Shown here: positions 37,091-47,600 of the stretch, one piece after another | Numbering within the stretch: position 1 is the first letter of the stretch | Layout: the number at the start of each line of letters is the position of its first letter | From: Prevotella sp. | GTDB taxonomy: Bacteria; Bacteroidota; Bacteroidia; Bacteroidales; Bacteroidaceae | Assembly (NCBI GenBank): GCA_017443345.1 | Contig: JAFSNR010000024.1 | Span: 45,893-109,892, forward strand | Direction: 5' to 3' | DNA length: 64,000 nucleotides | The notes under the pieces: model-generated | Databases searched by the model: none | Seen by the model: only the letters and a program-made list of their open reading frames with translations | Told to the model about the DNA's origin: nothing | Position numbers and translations under genes: made by a program

Positions 37091-39097
37091 TTATTTGTTT
37101 ACTTTCATTTCAAAGGAACTCATGGGAAGTCCGCTCAGTGAGCGTACATTGGCTGAGAGGGGGTTGTCCTTCCAAGCATAACGGATGGTGTAGACGCTGC
37201 TCATGGGATGGAAGCCCTCTGGTAGAGTGAGAATAATCTGATTGCCTTTGGCCTGGGCCTCTACGTTCTGGAAGACGCCATCGCCATCAGCAGCAGCCAC
37301 TTCAAAGGTGTTAATGGCGCCATCCTGTACGGGCTGATCAAGGGTGAGGGTGATAGTACTCTTACCATTGACCATTGACCATTGACCATTGACCACCTCT
37401 GGGGCGAGGCTTACCTTTTGATTATATACGAGACGATCAAAACAGAGACCTACTCGCTCAGCCACCTCCTTTTTGCGGAGGGGATGGATATCGACAGTCT
37501 CGCCCAGATCGTTGATAACGGCTAGGGCTGCGTAAGAATCGTCCTTGGCTGCTGTGCGCTGAGCTTCGCGGAGCTGTGCCCAACCACTGTTCATGGGCTC
37601 TGTCTGTGGGGTGATGGGACGTGGGAATCCAGTCTGTTGACGTCCGTCATAGTTCGCAAGTTGAACGATGACGAAAGGCATCTGCTGATCCTGCCAACGG
37701 TCTCGCCAGCAGCCCATGAGTTTCTTCAGATAGTCTGCATAGGGAGCAGGGTTGCCTGTGTTCGACTCGCCCTGATACCACACGACACCATTAAGAGCAT
37801 AAGGTGCCAGCGGATGGAGGACAGCGTTGTAAAGTGTGGTGGGAATGTTCTGCAGTGAGATGTCGCCACTGGGACAGTTGGGCATTTCTGCACCCACCTG
37901 CATCTTCCATGTGGGAGCAAGGGGGATGACGTCCTTAGGCATCGGGTTCTGAGAGCAGCGGTCCTCGCCAAAGCATAGCATATAAGGCTTCTCAGGGATG
38001 AAGTGGACGGCTCCATATTTATTGATGAAGCGCACGGTAATCACATTATCGCCCTCTTTAAGCAGTCCTTCAGGGATGTCATAACGGCGTGGGGGGTACT
38101 GGTAGTAGGTATGGCCGACCTCCTTGCCATTGAGGTAGGTGATGTCCTGATCGAAGAGGGTACCAAGGAGCAAGCGTGCAGGCTTTCCCGCGTGTACCTT
38201 ATTTATATTTATATGCTGTCGCAGCCAAACGGTGCCACAGCCACGCCAACTCCAGCCGTTTTGGTTGATGGTCTGCCAGACAGAGTCGTCGCATGCGGGA
38301 TCCGTCCAGTTCTGCAGAATACCAGGGTCAGACTCCTGCAGGATTTTCTGCCATTGACGATCTGCCTGCATGTTGGCTTGCCCCTGGGCTTTCACATACT
38401 CGTCGTTCTGGAAGAACTGTGCACGCTTGACAAGCATGGGGTAATCGCGTTCCAGCGAGTCTTTCGATATCCAGGCCTCGATGGGAGTGCCTCCCCAACT
38501 GTTGACAATGATGCCCTGAGCCACCTTGGTCTTCTCATACATTCGTTTGCCGAGGAAATAGCCAACGGCTGAGAAAGGCCAGGCATTCTGCTTGTTCAGC
38601 GGTTTCCAGTTGATAGGGGTAGGGCGGATATCGTCCTTGACACCATGGACATCGGTATCATTCTGGACACGGAACAAGCGGATCTGGGGGTTCTCATAGG
38701 TGTCGATTTCCTGCGCATACTGCGGATAGACACGCTCAATATGTACATCGATATTCGATTGTCCTGACAACAGCCAGACATCCCCTATGAGAATGTTGTC
38801 GATGACCAACTTTTCACTTTTCACTTCTTCACCTTCCACTTCCAAAGTGTAGGGGCCTCCGGCCTTCATCTTGGGCAGGTCGATACGCCATCGGCCTTCT
38901 GCATCGGCGGTGGTGTCGTATTGTTTTTTATTGAATTGGATGGTCACCTTTTCTCCAGGCTGCGCTGTTCCCCAAACAGGGATGAGCTTACCACGCTGGA
39001 GAACCATGCCTGATTGGAATAGTTGTGGCAAACTGACCTTTGCCTCCGTGACACATACACACGCCAGGGCGATGCATAAAAACAGAAATTTCTTCAT
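37091..39097 (-). CDS. Secreted sialate O-acetylesterase-like enzyme
   Basis: A 668-residue SGNH esterase with a signal peptide. An N-terminal Ig-like domain (about 22-100) precedes the SGNH core with nucleophile serine in LSGQSN and a second block VVWYQGESNTG. A GH2-like jelly-roll is inserted at about 250-360, as in 9-O-acetylesterases, and the catalytic His is near IHPLRKKEVAER. It removes acetyl esters from sialic acid or plant glycans. Odd feature: a heptamer (ACCATTG on the plus strand) is repeated four times at 37364-37391 inside the gene. Confidence 0.85.
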   Translation of the reverse strand: MKKFLFLCIALACVCVTEAKVSLPQLFQSGMVLQRGKLIPVWGTAQPGEKVTIQFNKKQYDTTADAEGRWRIDLPKMKAGGPYTLEVEGEEVKSEKLVIDNILIGDVWLLSGQSNIDVHIERVYPQYAQEIDTYENPQIRLFRVQNDTDVHGVKDDIRPTPINWKPLNKQNAWPFSAVGYFLGKRMYEKTKVAQGIIVNSWGGTPIEAWISKDSLERDYPMLVKRAQFFQNDEYVKAQGQANMQADRQWQKILQESDPGILQNWTDPACDDSVWQTINQNGWSWRGCGTVWLRQHININKVHAGKPARLLLGTLFDQDITYLNGKEVGHTYYQYPPRRYDIPEGLLKEGDNVITVRFINKYGAVHFIPEKPYMLCFGEDRCSQNPMPKDVIPLAPTWKMQVGAEMPNCPSGDISLQNIPTTLYNAVLHPLAPYALNGVVWYQGESNTGNPAPYADYLKKLMGCWRDRWQDQQMPFVIVQLANYDGRQQTGFPRPITPQTEPMNSGWAQLREAQRTAAKDDSYAALAVINDLGETVDIHPLRKKEVAERVGLCFDRLVYNQKVSLAPEVVNGQWSMVNGKSTITLTLDQPVQDGAINTFEVAAADGDGVFQNVEAQAKGNQIILTLPEGFHPMSSVYTIRYAWKDNPLSANVRSLSGLPMSSFEMKVNK
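37364..37391. repeat. Heptanucleotide repeat inside the acetylesterase gene
   Basis: ACCATTG four times in a row, plus a partial fifth unit. Read on the minus strand it encodes the NGQWSMVNG stretch near residue 570. Seven is not a multiple of three, so gain or loss of one unit would shift the frame and remove the last 90 or so residues. Confidence 0.85.
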
Positions 39098-39115
39098 AAA
39101 TGTTGTTTTGATGTT

Positions 39116-39239
39116 GCAAATATAGCAAAAATTCCCGTTGAAATGGTCAAAAAGGCCTTTTTTTTGAATGAATGAAACATATGGAAAAGCATCTGTAACA
39201 ATTGAGAATGTTGAATGGGATAAAAATGACTATCTTTGC
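39116..39239. promoter_or_regulatory. Divergent promoters of the esterase and transporter genes
   Basis: Minus-strand TATATTTGC at 39116-39124 serves the acetylesterase operon. Plus-strand TATCTTTGC at 39231-39239 serves the transporter and places its start at 39264. Confidence 0.7.
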
Positions 39240-39263
39240 AGCAGAAAACAAGAATCAGGCTTC

Positions 39264-40703
39264 ATGAAGGATAATGAATCACAGAAAGTGACATTTGGCG
39301 AGAAATTCGGCTACTCTTTAGGAGACGCTGCTGCTAATCTGGTATTCCAGATGATGATGATCTTCCAGTTGAAGTTCTATACGGACGTTTTCGGCTTGGA
39401 TGGTGCACTGGCGGGCTCAATTCTGATGATTGCCAGTTTCTCAGCGATTATAGTTGACCCGGCAGTTGGAATCCTGGCAGACCGTACCTCGACTCGGTGG
39501 GGTAAGTTCCGCCCTTGGGTCCTTTGGACGGCGATACCTTTCTGTTTGTTCTATGTGCTGGCCTTCTACCATCCTGGTATTCATGAGAAGAGTATGGTGG
39601 CCCTATATGCTACCATCTCGTATGTCCTTCTGATGACGGTCTACTCGTTCAATAACATCCCTTATACCTCTTTGGGAGGAGTTGTGACGAGTGACATCCA
39701 TGAGCGCACCAGTATCACTACCCTTCGTTTTGTCGTTGTGACCATTGCCCAGTTTGTGGTACAGGGCCTGACACTGCCGCTCGTAGACCATTTCGGGCAG
39801 GGAGATCTTCGAAGGGGTTGGTTCTCTACTATTTGTCTCTTTGCCTGCATCGCCTTGGTATTCTTCATCATTACCTTTGTTGTGACTAAAGAGCGTATTC
39901 AGCCTCCTCCACGTCAGAAGACGGATATCAGGGAGGATATCAAGAATACGGTGTCTGATGTCTCGTGGAACGCGATGGCACTGCTCACCTTTGCCCTCTT
40001 CATCACACTGGCCATGTGGGGATCGGCCATGAATTTCTACTTCCAATATAATGTAGATCAGCGTTCATTGTACGAATTCCTGTCGCATTTCGTCACTATT
40101 GAGGAGAAAGAGGCTTACTCTTTCGGCTTTTCTGCTTTCAACATGATGGGTGCCATCGTGCAGTTTGTAGGTGTCATCTGTCTGTCGCAGTATCTGGCTA
40201 ACAAATATGGCAAGAAGAGTGTTTTCGTGATCTGCCTGTCGTTGACAGCTTTCTTCACAGCTCTCTTTTATATCCCTTCCCCAACAGATGTCAGTCTGTT
40301 GTTTGTACTCAACTTTGCTCGTTCTTTGGCCTATGCGCCGACGGTTCCCCTGCTTTGGGCGATGATAGGCGATGTAGCCGACCATATTGAATATGAGAAT
40401 CATCGTCGTGCTACGGGTTTCTGTTTCTCAGGCATCGTTCTGGCATTGAAGGTGGGTCTTGGTCTCGGAGGTGCTATTGCTGGTGTCATCATTTCTATGT
40501 TTGGCTATGTCTCAGGCAATGTGGCAGTTCAAAATGAGAGTGCTATGGAGGGTATTCGCTTGGTATCGAGCATTGTACCTGCTGTTCTCTTCTGCATCGG
40601 TGTGGTGGCGCTCCATTTCTATCCCATTACCAAGGAGTATAATGAGAATATGCAGGCAGAGTTGGCAGCTCGTCGTAAGCATGCCAAGGCTGAGCTTGAG
40701 TAA
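39264..40703 (+). CDS. MFS sugar symporter, GPH family
   Basis: A 479-residue inner-membrane symporter with about 12 membrane helices. VDPAVGILADRTSTRWGKFRP is the GPH signature loop. It resembles XynD-type transporters that sit next to intracellular GH43 enzymes in xylan loci, which fits the GH43 gene 46 bases downstream. The start is the ATG at 39264; the frame is open to 39168 but that part spans the -7 box at 39231-39239. Confidence 0.9.
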   Translation: MKDNESQKVTFGEKFGYSLGDAAANLVFQMMMIFQLKFYTDVFGLDGALAGSILMIASFSAIIVDPAVGILADRTSTRWGKFRPWVLWTAIPFCLFYVLAFYHPGIHEKSMVALYATISYVLLMTVYSFNNIPYTSLGGVVTSDIHERTSITTLRFVVVTIAQFVVQGLTLPLVDHFGQGDLRRGWFSTICLFACIALVFFIITFVVTKERIQPPPRQKTDIREDIKNTVSDVSWNAMALLTFALFITLAMWGSAMNFYFQYNVDQRSLYEFLSHFVTIEEKEAYSFGFSAFNMMGAIVQFVGVICLSQYLANKYGKKSVFVICLSLTAFFTALFYIPSPTDVSLLFVLNFARSLAYAPTVPLLWAMIGDVADHIEYENHRRATGFCFSGIVLALKVGLGLGGAIAGVIISMFGYVSGNVAVQNESAMEGIRLVSSIVPAVLFCIGVVALHFYPITKEYNENMQAELAARRKHAKAELE

Positions 40704-40749
40704 AATGTTTGTCTAATTATAATAATTGTCTAATTAAATAGTTTATAAG

Positions 40750-41751
40750 ATGAAACCACGTTATCTTTATCCGCAAGATTATTATGCAGATCCTTCTGCT
40801 AATGTGTTTAATGGAAAACTTTATGTCTATCCCTCGCACGACTGGGAGGCTGGTGCCGCCTTCGATGATGATGGTGGACATTTCCAGATGAAGGATTATC
40901 ACGTGATCTCCATGGAGGATGTTGAGAATGGTGAGGTTACCGACTATGGTAAGATTCTCGACGTAGAGCAGGTGAAGTGGGCTGAAAAGCAGATGTGGGA
41001 CAACGACTGTGTAGAGAAGGACGGCAAGTACTATCTGATTTTCTCTGCCAAGGATTATAACGGTGTGTTCCATCTGGGTGTTGCTGTCAGTGATACACCT
41101 GAGGGCCCTTTTATTCCTGAGAATCAGCCCATTCGTGGATCTATGAGTATCGATCCCAGCGTATTTAAGGACGATGATGGTCAGATCTATGTTTACTTCG
41201 GTGGACTCTGGGGTGGACAGCTCCAGTGGTATCAGGCACCTGAGAAACTGGTGAAGGAAGGTATAGACCTTGGCCCTGCTGCTGATAAGAAGACCCAGCT
41301 CTTCTGTCCTGCTGACGTGCCTGCACTGCCCAGTTTCGTAGTTCGTCTGAGCGATGATGTTAAGCAGTTTGCTGAGGCTCCTCACAACGTGCTCGTTGTC
41401 GATGAGAATGGCGAACCATTGAGGGCTGGTGATCCACATCGTTTCTTTGAGGCCTCATGGATGCACAAGTATAACGGTAAGTACTATTTTTCTTACTCTA
41501 CAGGTGACAGCCATATGCTTTGCTATGGTATCGGCGATAATCCTTATGGACCATTCACCTATAAAGGTGTGATCCTTGATCCTGTTGTAGGCTGGACTAC
41601 CCATCACTCTATCGTAGAGTACAAGGGCGAGTGGTTCCTCTTCTATCACGACTGTGTGCCCTCAAACGATGTCACACACCTGCGCTCACTGAAAGTACAG
41701 CGCCTGTTCTACAATGAGGACGGAACGATTCAGAAGGTGATCAACGAATAA
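40750..41751 (+). CDS. Intracellular GH43 beta-xylosidase / alpha-L-arabinofuranosidase
   Basis: A 333-residue cytoplasmic enzyme without a signal peptide. The five-bladed propeller of family GH43 has its catalytic base in YADPSANVF, the pKa modulator in SIDPSVF, and the acid Glu in FFEASWM. The overall pattern resembles subfamily 1 (Xsa- or XynB-like). It would hydrolyse imported xylo- or arabino-oligosaccharides, and pairs with the upstream symporter. Confidence 0.88.
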   Translation: MKPRYLYPQDYYADPSANVFNGKLYVYPSHDWEAGAAFDDDGGHFQMKDYHVISMEDVENGEVTDYGKILDVEQVKWAEKQMWDNDCVEKDGKYYLIFSAKDYNGVFHLGVAVSDTPEGPFIPENQPIRGSMSIDPSVFKDDDGQIYVYFGGLWGGQLQWYQAPEKLVKEGIDLGPAADKKTQLFCPADVPALPSFVVRLSDDVKQFAEAPHNVLVVDENGEPLRAGDPHRFFEASWMHKYNGKYYFSYSTGDSHMLCYGIGDNPYGPFTYKGVILDPVVGWTTHHSIVEYKGEWFLFYHDCVPSNDVTHLRSLKVQRLFYNEDGTIQKVINE

Positions 41752-41775
41752 TTCGGCCTTTTCAGGTCGTTAGCC

Positions 41776-42267
41776 ATGAAACAACTTATCACCGACTATT
41801 ACATGACTCACCGTGACGAGCTGCTGGCATTTGTCAGCAGTCGTCTCGGCAGTAGCGTGGAGGCAGAAGACATCGTCCAGGATGTCTTCCTCCGCCTGCT
41901 GACTACCGACAAGCTGATTACAGCTGTCACCATGCCAGCCTTAGTCTATACGATGATACGCCACAAGATAGCTGATTATTACCGTCGTCATACCACCTTT
42001 GAGCAGTATGAACATTTTATCAAGGGCGTGTGTAGCGAAGAGACAACCACGGAATCGGTCTTTTCTGCCAAAGAGATCATGGAGCGTCTGGAGCGTGGCT
42101 TAGTACGCCTGCCCGAAAACTGTCGCGACATCTATCGCCTCCATATCTATGGCGGTATGAAGGTCAGTGAGATCTCGCTACAGCTTGGCGAAGGCTATAA
42201 GTCTGTGGAGCATCGCCTTGGATTTGCCCGTAAGGCCATGCGCCAATACCTGCGTCAATACGCTTAA
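41776..42267 (+). CDS. ECF-like RNA polymerase sigma factor
   Basis: A 163-residue sigma-70-family factor with region 2 (DIVQDVFLRLL, near residue 40) and a region 4 helix-turn-helix (LPENCRDIYRLHIYGGMKVSEIS, near 115). No FecR-type anti-sigma gene or TonB receptor is next to it, so its signal is unknown. It starts 24 bases after GH43 with no terminator visible and may be co-transcribed. Its end overlaps the end of the convergent PfkB gene by 4 bases. Confidence 0.87.
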   Translation: MKQLITDYYMTHRDELLAFVSSRLGSSVEAEDIVQDVFLRLLTTDKLITAVTMPALVYTMIRHKIADYYRRHTTFEQYEHFIKGVCSEETTTESVFSAKEIMERLERGLVRLPENCRDIYRLHIYGGMKVSEISLQLGEGYKSVEHRLGFARKAMRQYLRQYA

Positions 42268-43142
42268 TCCCTGATGATCTTGTAGACATCTTCGATGGAA
42301 TGATCGAAGGGACCCGTATGCTCCAGTTTGAGCGTACACATGGCAGCGGCAAAACGTCCGCTCTCAGCATAACCCATGCCACGGGCACGGGCATAAAGAT
42401 ACCCTGCACTATAAGTATCTCCGCAACCAGTGGCGTCTACCAGTTGATGAGGCGGGTAGGCTGGTGTCTCGTAGAATTTTCCTTCTGCATAAATGACAGA
42501 ACCACCACCGCCAAGTGTGATGATGACCTCACGTACGCCCCAGTCGTGAATCTGTTCTGCAGCAGGGAAAGGGTCTGAGATGCCAGTGAGTGTATGACAT
42601 TCCCACTCGTTGACTTTCAGGATGGCTGTATGCTTCAGCAGTCGTAGTTTGTCTGTCCATTCCACAGAGTGGACTTCCTCGCCCTCGACAGCACGAAGAT
42701 AGCCTTGTACGTCAATTGACACATCGCCTTTCGTAGCAAGGTATTCAACGGTCTTGGGAGTGAAATCATCAGCCAGGAGCGTGCCAAGATGGAAGACGCG
42801 TGCTTCCTCGCGCTCCAGCTGGCGAAGGGTGAATGGAGCCGATTTGGCCAGGACACGTTGGGTACGATGATCCATGTTGGCACCATATTTGTTCTCGAAG
42901 AACACATTCGTTGGACTCTCATAGGCCGTCACCTTAATACCCGCCTCGCGCAGCCGATTGACCTCAGGCATCAATTCCTCGCTCACGGAGGTGATCATGT
43001 GGAAGTCGACGTCGTGCGGTAGGGCCTGGAAAGCCCAAGCCATATAGTAGGCAGAGCCTCCTGCACAGTGGGTGGTCATGGGAGGATCCTGTGTGATGAT
43101 TCTGTCACGTGTAATGTGTCCGATGCAGCAAATATCTGTCAT
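42264..43142 (-). CDS. PfkB-family carbohydrate kinase
   Basis: A 292-residue cytoplasmic sugar or nucleoside kinase. The N-terminal GHITRD and CAGGSAYYMAWAF form the substrate site, and DATGCGDTYSAGY holds the catalytic Asp and anion hole. The substrate cannot be told. Being divergent from a GH28 gene suggests, weakly, a role in sugar-acid use (for example a KDG kinase-like step). Its promoter -7 box is at 43182-43190. Confidence 0.85.
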   Translation of the reverse strand: MTDICCIGHITRDRIITQDPPMTTHCAGGSAYYMAWAFQALPHDVDFHMITSVSEELMPEVNRLREAGIKVTAYESPTNVFFENKYGANMDHRTQRVLAKSAPFTLRQLEREEARVFHLGTLLADDFTPKTVEYLATKGDVSIDVQGYLRAVEGEEVHSVEWTDKLRLLKHTAILKVNEWECHTLTGISDPFPAAEQIHDWGVREVIITLGGGGSVIYAEGKFYETPAYPPHQLVDATGCGDTYSAGYLYARARGMGYAESGRFAAAMCTLKLEHTGPFDHSIEDVYKIIRD

Positions 43143-43181
43143 TTTTCTTGTTTTTTTGATGAAAAAGTATCATTTTTGGGT

Positions 43182-43240
43182 GCAAAGATACTATTTTTTT
43201 CGAAAAGTTTTGTTAATTAGAAAAAATAAACTATCTTTGC
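43182..43240. promoter_or_regulatory. Divergent promoters of pfkB and GH28 genes
   Basis: Minus-strand TATCTTTGC at 43182-43190 for the kinase. Plus-strand TATCTTTGC at 43232-43240, with TTTG at 43209-43212 (19-base spacer), for GH28. Confidence 0.7.
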
Positions 43241-43276
43241 AACCTAAAAATTACTCATTACTACTAGTAGATTAGC

Positions 43277-44602
43277 ATGTCAAAACGAATTCTATTGTGG
43301 AATTTCCTGCTTTGTTTGGTAGTGATACCATCAGTAGCACAGACTGTTTACGACGTGACGGCTGCAGGTGCAGTTGGTGACGGTAAGACAGATGATGCCC
43401 AGGCTATTCAACGCGTGATTGACCGTTGTTCTGAAGAGGGTGGTGGCAGGGTCCTGCTGCCACGTAACCATGTTTTTCTGGCAGGTCCTCTGGAACTGAA
43501 GAGCAATGTGGAACTGTATCTGGAAGCAACGGCTACCCTGAAAGCCAATCCCGACGAAAGTATTTATCACCTGAGCGCCTTTGGAAAGAATGAGGGCGAA
43601 GGTATGTTGTGGCTCTATGCCAACGATGCTGAGAATATCAGTATTACGGGCAAGGGCACTATCCATGGTAACGGCATCGCGTTTATGGGTGCTGAGCTGG
43701 AAGACAGCTATGAACTGAAGCCGCTGGCAGATCAGGCATTTGACCCTCGTCCCCACGTGTTGACATTGACAAACGTCACAAATCTGATGATCCGTGACGT
43801 GACAATCAAGGAGGGTGCTTATTGGACGGTTCATCTGATTGGTTGCAACGAAGCGGTTATTGAAGGTATTAACCTGATCAACAACCTGAAAATCCGTAAT
43901 GGTGACGGCATCGACCTCGACCACTCGAAGAATGTACGTATCGCCAACTGCCATATTACCTCTGGTGATGACTGTATCTGTCTGAAGAACCGTCGTGAGT
44001 TTGAACAATATGGAAGTTGCCATGATATTACTGTAACCAACTGTGTGATGTCCTCACGTTCATGCGCCATCAAGATAGGGTCTGAGAATATGGACTCCAT
44101 CTATAATGTCGTATTTGATAATTGCATTATTACGGGATCTAATCGTGGCCTGGGTATCCAGAACCGTGACGAGGGAACGGTGACAGATGTGGTATTCTCC
44201 AACATCAAGCTGGATTGCCGTTTGTGGAGTGATGTATGGTGGGGCAAGGCTGAACCCATCTACGTGACCAGCTATCCGCGTGCTAATGGCAACCACAAGG
44301 ATGCCAACTGGCGCTTCCCCAAGGGACAGATTGAAGGCAAGTGTGGTGAGGTAAGCCGCATTTATTTCAATAATATCACTGCCACCTCTGAGAACGGCTG
44401 TTTCGTAGGAGGCGATGAGGTAGGGAAGGTGAAGGACATATATTTTAATAATGTACGCGTGAACCTGAAGAAGGCAGGGCTGCCGCTCATGATGGACAAA
44501 CGTCCTTGCAAAGGCGAGGGCTTTATCAGTGCTGACTGGAACAGTCTGTCGAAGATGCCCGTGCCCTTACTGACGGAGAACGCAGAAGTGAAGATAGACT
44601 AA
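43277..44602 (+). CDS. Secreted GH28 polygalacturonase
   Basis: A 441-residue right-handed beta-helix enzyme with a signal peptide (ends SVAQ). Catalytic acids are in NGDGIDLD and SGDDCICLK; SRSCAIKIGSE replaces the classic GHG-RIK block, as in exo-acting bacterial members. It cleaves alpha-1,4-galacturonic acid links in homogalacturonan or pectin fragments. It is the first gene of a locus that continues with SusC, SusD and a second GH28-containing gene, 30 bases before SusC. Confidence 0.92.
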   Translation: MSKRILLWNFLLCLVVIPSVAQTVYDVTAAGAVGDGKTDDAQAIQRVIDRCSEEGGGRVLLPRNHVFLAGPLELKSNVELYLEATATLKANPDESIYHLSAFGKNEGEGMLWLYANDAENISITGKGTIHGNGIAFMGAELEDSYELKPLADQAFDPRPHVLTLTNVTNLMIRDVTIKEGAYWTVHLIGCNEAVIEGINLINNLKIRNGDGIDLDHSKNVRIANCHITSGDDCICLKNRREFEQYGSCHDITVTNCVMSSRSCAIKIGSENMDSIYNVVFDNCIITGSNRGLGIQNRDEGTVTDVVFSNIKLDCRLWSDVWWGKAEPIYVTSYPRANGNHKDANWRFPKGQIEGKCGEVSRIYFNNITATSENGCFVGGDEVGKVKDIYFNNVRVNLKKAGLPLMMDKRPCKGEGFISADWNSLSKMPVPLLTENAEVKID

Positions 44603-44632
44603 TTTTTTATTTCTTTTTACTAACTTTAATTA

Positions 44633-47600
44633 ATGATTATGCAAAAGATCCTAAATCTCAAGCAAGGAACGCTGAAGGCGATGTTCTTCGTGTTCTTTCT
44701 GTTGTGCAGTACGGTGATGCTGGCACAGAACAAGGTGTCAGGAACTGTACTGGACGCTACTGGTGAGCCTCTCATTGGTGTTAGTGTTCTCGAGGACGGC
44801 ACCAGTAATGGTGTTATCACCGACTTCGATGGTAACTTCTCACTAACAGTGAAGCAGGGTGCTAAGTTGACCTTCTCTTATGTAGGTTATACATCTCAGA
44901 CCCTCGCTGCTGCTAACGGCATGCAGGTGACTCTGCAGGAGGACAACACCGTCTTGAACGAAGTTGTTGTCGTTGGTTATGGTACCATGCGCCGTAAGGA
45001 CGTGACCTCATCGATCACTACCGTACAGGCCAAGGACCTGAACAAGGGCGTATTCTCTGATCCCGCTTCTATGCTGCAGGGTAAGGTAGCTGGTCTGACC
45101 GTAACGACCTCTGGTGACCCCAACGGTACACCATCAATCACACTACGTGGTGCTTCTTCACTCCGTGAAGGTGCTGCCATGCAGCCTTACTATGTCATCG
45201 ACGGTATCCCTGGTGTTGACATCTCGATGGTGTCTCCCGATGATATCGAGAGTATCGACGTGCTCCGCGATGCTACCGCTACCGCTATCTACGGTTCTAA
45301 GGCAGCCAACGGTGTGATCATCATCACTACCAAGAGTGGTGGTAAGACTGAGCGCACAAACGTCAGCTACAATGGTTATGTGGCATTCGATAATGTCTCT
45401 AAGAAACTCGAAGTGGCCTCGGCTAGCGATATCCGTAACTACGTTTCAAAGAACAACATCGACTACGCTTACGACAAGAGTGGTAACACAGACTGGCAGA
45501 AGGAAGTGCTCCGCACGGGTATCAGCCACAACCATAACCTCTCGATCAATGGTGGTAGTGCCAAGACCAAGTACATGGCAAGTATCAACTTCATGGATCG
45601 TCAGGGTGTTGTTGACGGCACTCACATGAACCGTCTGAATGTCCGTTCTCTGTTGTCTTCAAAGGTATTGAAGGAGCGTCTGGAACTTTCTGTTGGTCTG
45701 AACGCCATGTATGGAAAGAGCGAGAACGGCTCTATGGGCAAGGGCGGCAACGGTAGCGGAAACGAAGGAAAGTCCGTGCTGGATGCTATGAACTACTTCA
45801 ACCCGACCATCCCCATTAAGAATGCCGATGGATCATGGTCAACAGGTGATGGTTCTGCCAACTACAACCCGCTGTCAATCATCAACGAGGATACCTCTGA
45901 GACCATTTGGAAGCGTAACCAGATTGTGGCCAAGGCTTCGCTGAATATCATCGACGGCCTGGTATTGAATGCAAACTACTCGTTCGACCACTTCCAGAGC
46001 ACTTACAGCGACTATCATTCTCATAACACGCAGTTGGTGCCTTACAATGCGTATAATGGTAATGCAAGCCGTAATACCTATTTTGGCAACAACCACACGT
46101 TTGAGACCTATGCTAACTACGACCATACTTTCGGAAATGTTCATAAGCTGGCCTTGATGATTGGTTACTCTTGGGAGGAGCGTAACTCAAACGATGGCTT
46201 CGGTCTGAGTGTCCACAACTTCTTCGATGATTATCTGAAGTGGAACAACCTGACCTATGCAGGAACCATCGACGGTATGACAGCCGTTCAGAGCGGTACC
46301 AAGGAGAAAGTTCGTAACATCTCATTCTACGGACGTGCCAGCTATTCTTTCAACAGCCGTTATATGCTGCAGGCTACTATCCGTCGCGATGGTTCTTCAG
46401 TATTTGCTGATGGTCATCGCTGGGGTACCTTCCCATCTGTATCTGCAGCTTGGAACATCACAGAGGAGCCTTTCATGGCTAACCAGAAGGTGTTCGACAA
46501 TCTGAAACTCCGTCTTGGTTATGGTGTCAGCGGTAATGCTCTGGGCTTCGGTGCCTACTCTGGCGTTGCTACTTATGGCGCTACAGGTCAGACCTTCGTC
46601 TATAACGGAAACAGCTGGGCTATCCTCGGCGCTACAAAGCTGGCTAACCCTGATCTGACTTGGGAGACCACAGGAATGTTTAACGTAGGTATCGACTACG
46701 GCTTCTGGAACAACCGCATCAACGGTAGCATTGAGTTCTACAACAAGAAGACCAAGGACCTAATCTGGGATTATCCCGTATCAACCGTTATCTATTCTTT
46801 CGGCTCGATTGCAGCTAACGTGGGTGAGATTACTAACAGAGGTATCGAGTTCACCATCAACATTGACGCTATCCGCACGAAGGACTTCAACTGGATGACC
46901 ACCTTGAACCTCTCTCACAACAAGAATACCGTTGATAAACTGTCAAACGACAAGTATAAGACCTCTACCTTCGCACAGGGTGACCCAATGGTGGCTGGTG
47001 TATCTGCCAATGGTTATACGCAGCGTGTGATGGAGGGTGAGCCTCTTGGTACTTTCTACCTCTATGAGTATGCAGGTACTGGCACAGAAGGCAAGGCTAC
47101 CTATTATGTACGTGATGAGAACGGTAACAAGACTGGTGAGACCACAAGTTCTCCAGAGTACAAAGACCGTTACATCGCAGGCAATGCACAGCCTAAGCTG
47201 AACCTCGGCTGGAACAACACGCTCTCTTTCAAGAACTGGACAGCTACACTGTTCTTCACGGGCGTATTCGGCAACAAGATCTATAATGGTTCACGTGCGC
47301 ACTATACTGCTCCCGATTTCTTCGCTGGTGGCAAGAACGTGCTGAAGGAGTTCATCACTGACCGTCCTGCTACAGATAACCTGAGCAACGTTCCGTCAGA
47401 CCGCTTCCTCGAGAAGGGTGACTACTTCCGTCTGCAGACCCTCTCTATCGGCTATACCTTCAACAAGCTCGGCGACTGGCTCCAGAGCCTGCAGATCTAT
47501 GCTACTTGCAACAATGTATTTACCATCACTGGTTACAAGGGTCTTGATCCTGAAGTCAGAATGGATGGTATCGATCCTGGTGTAGACTATCGTTGGAGTA

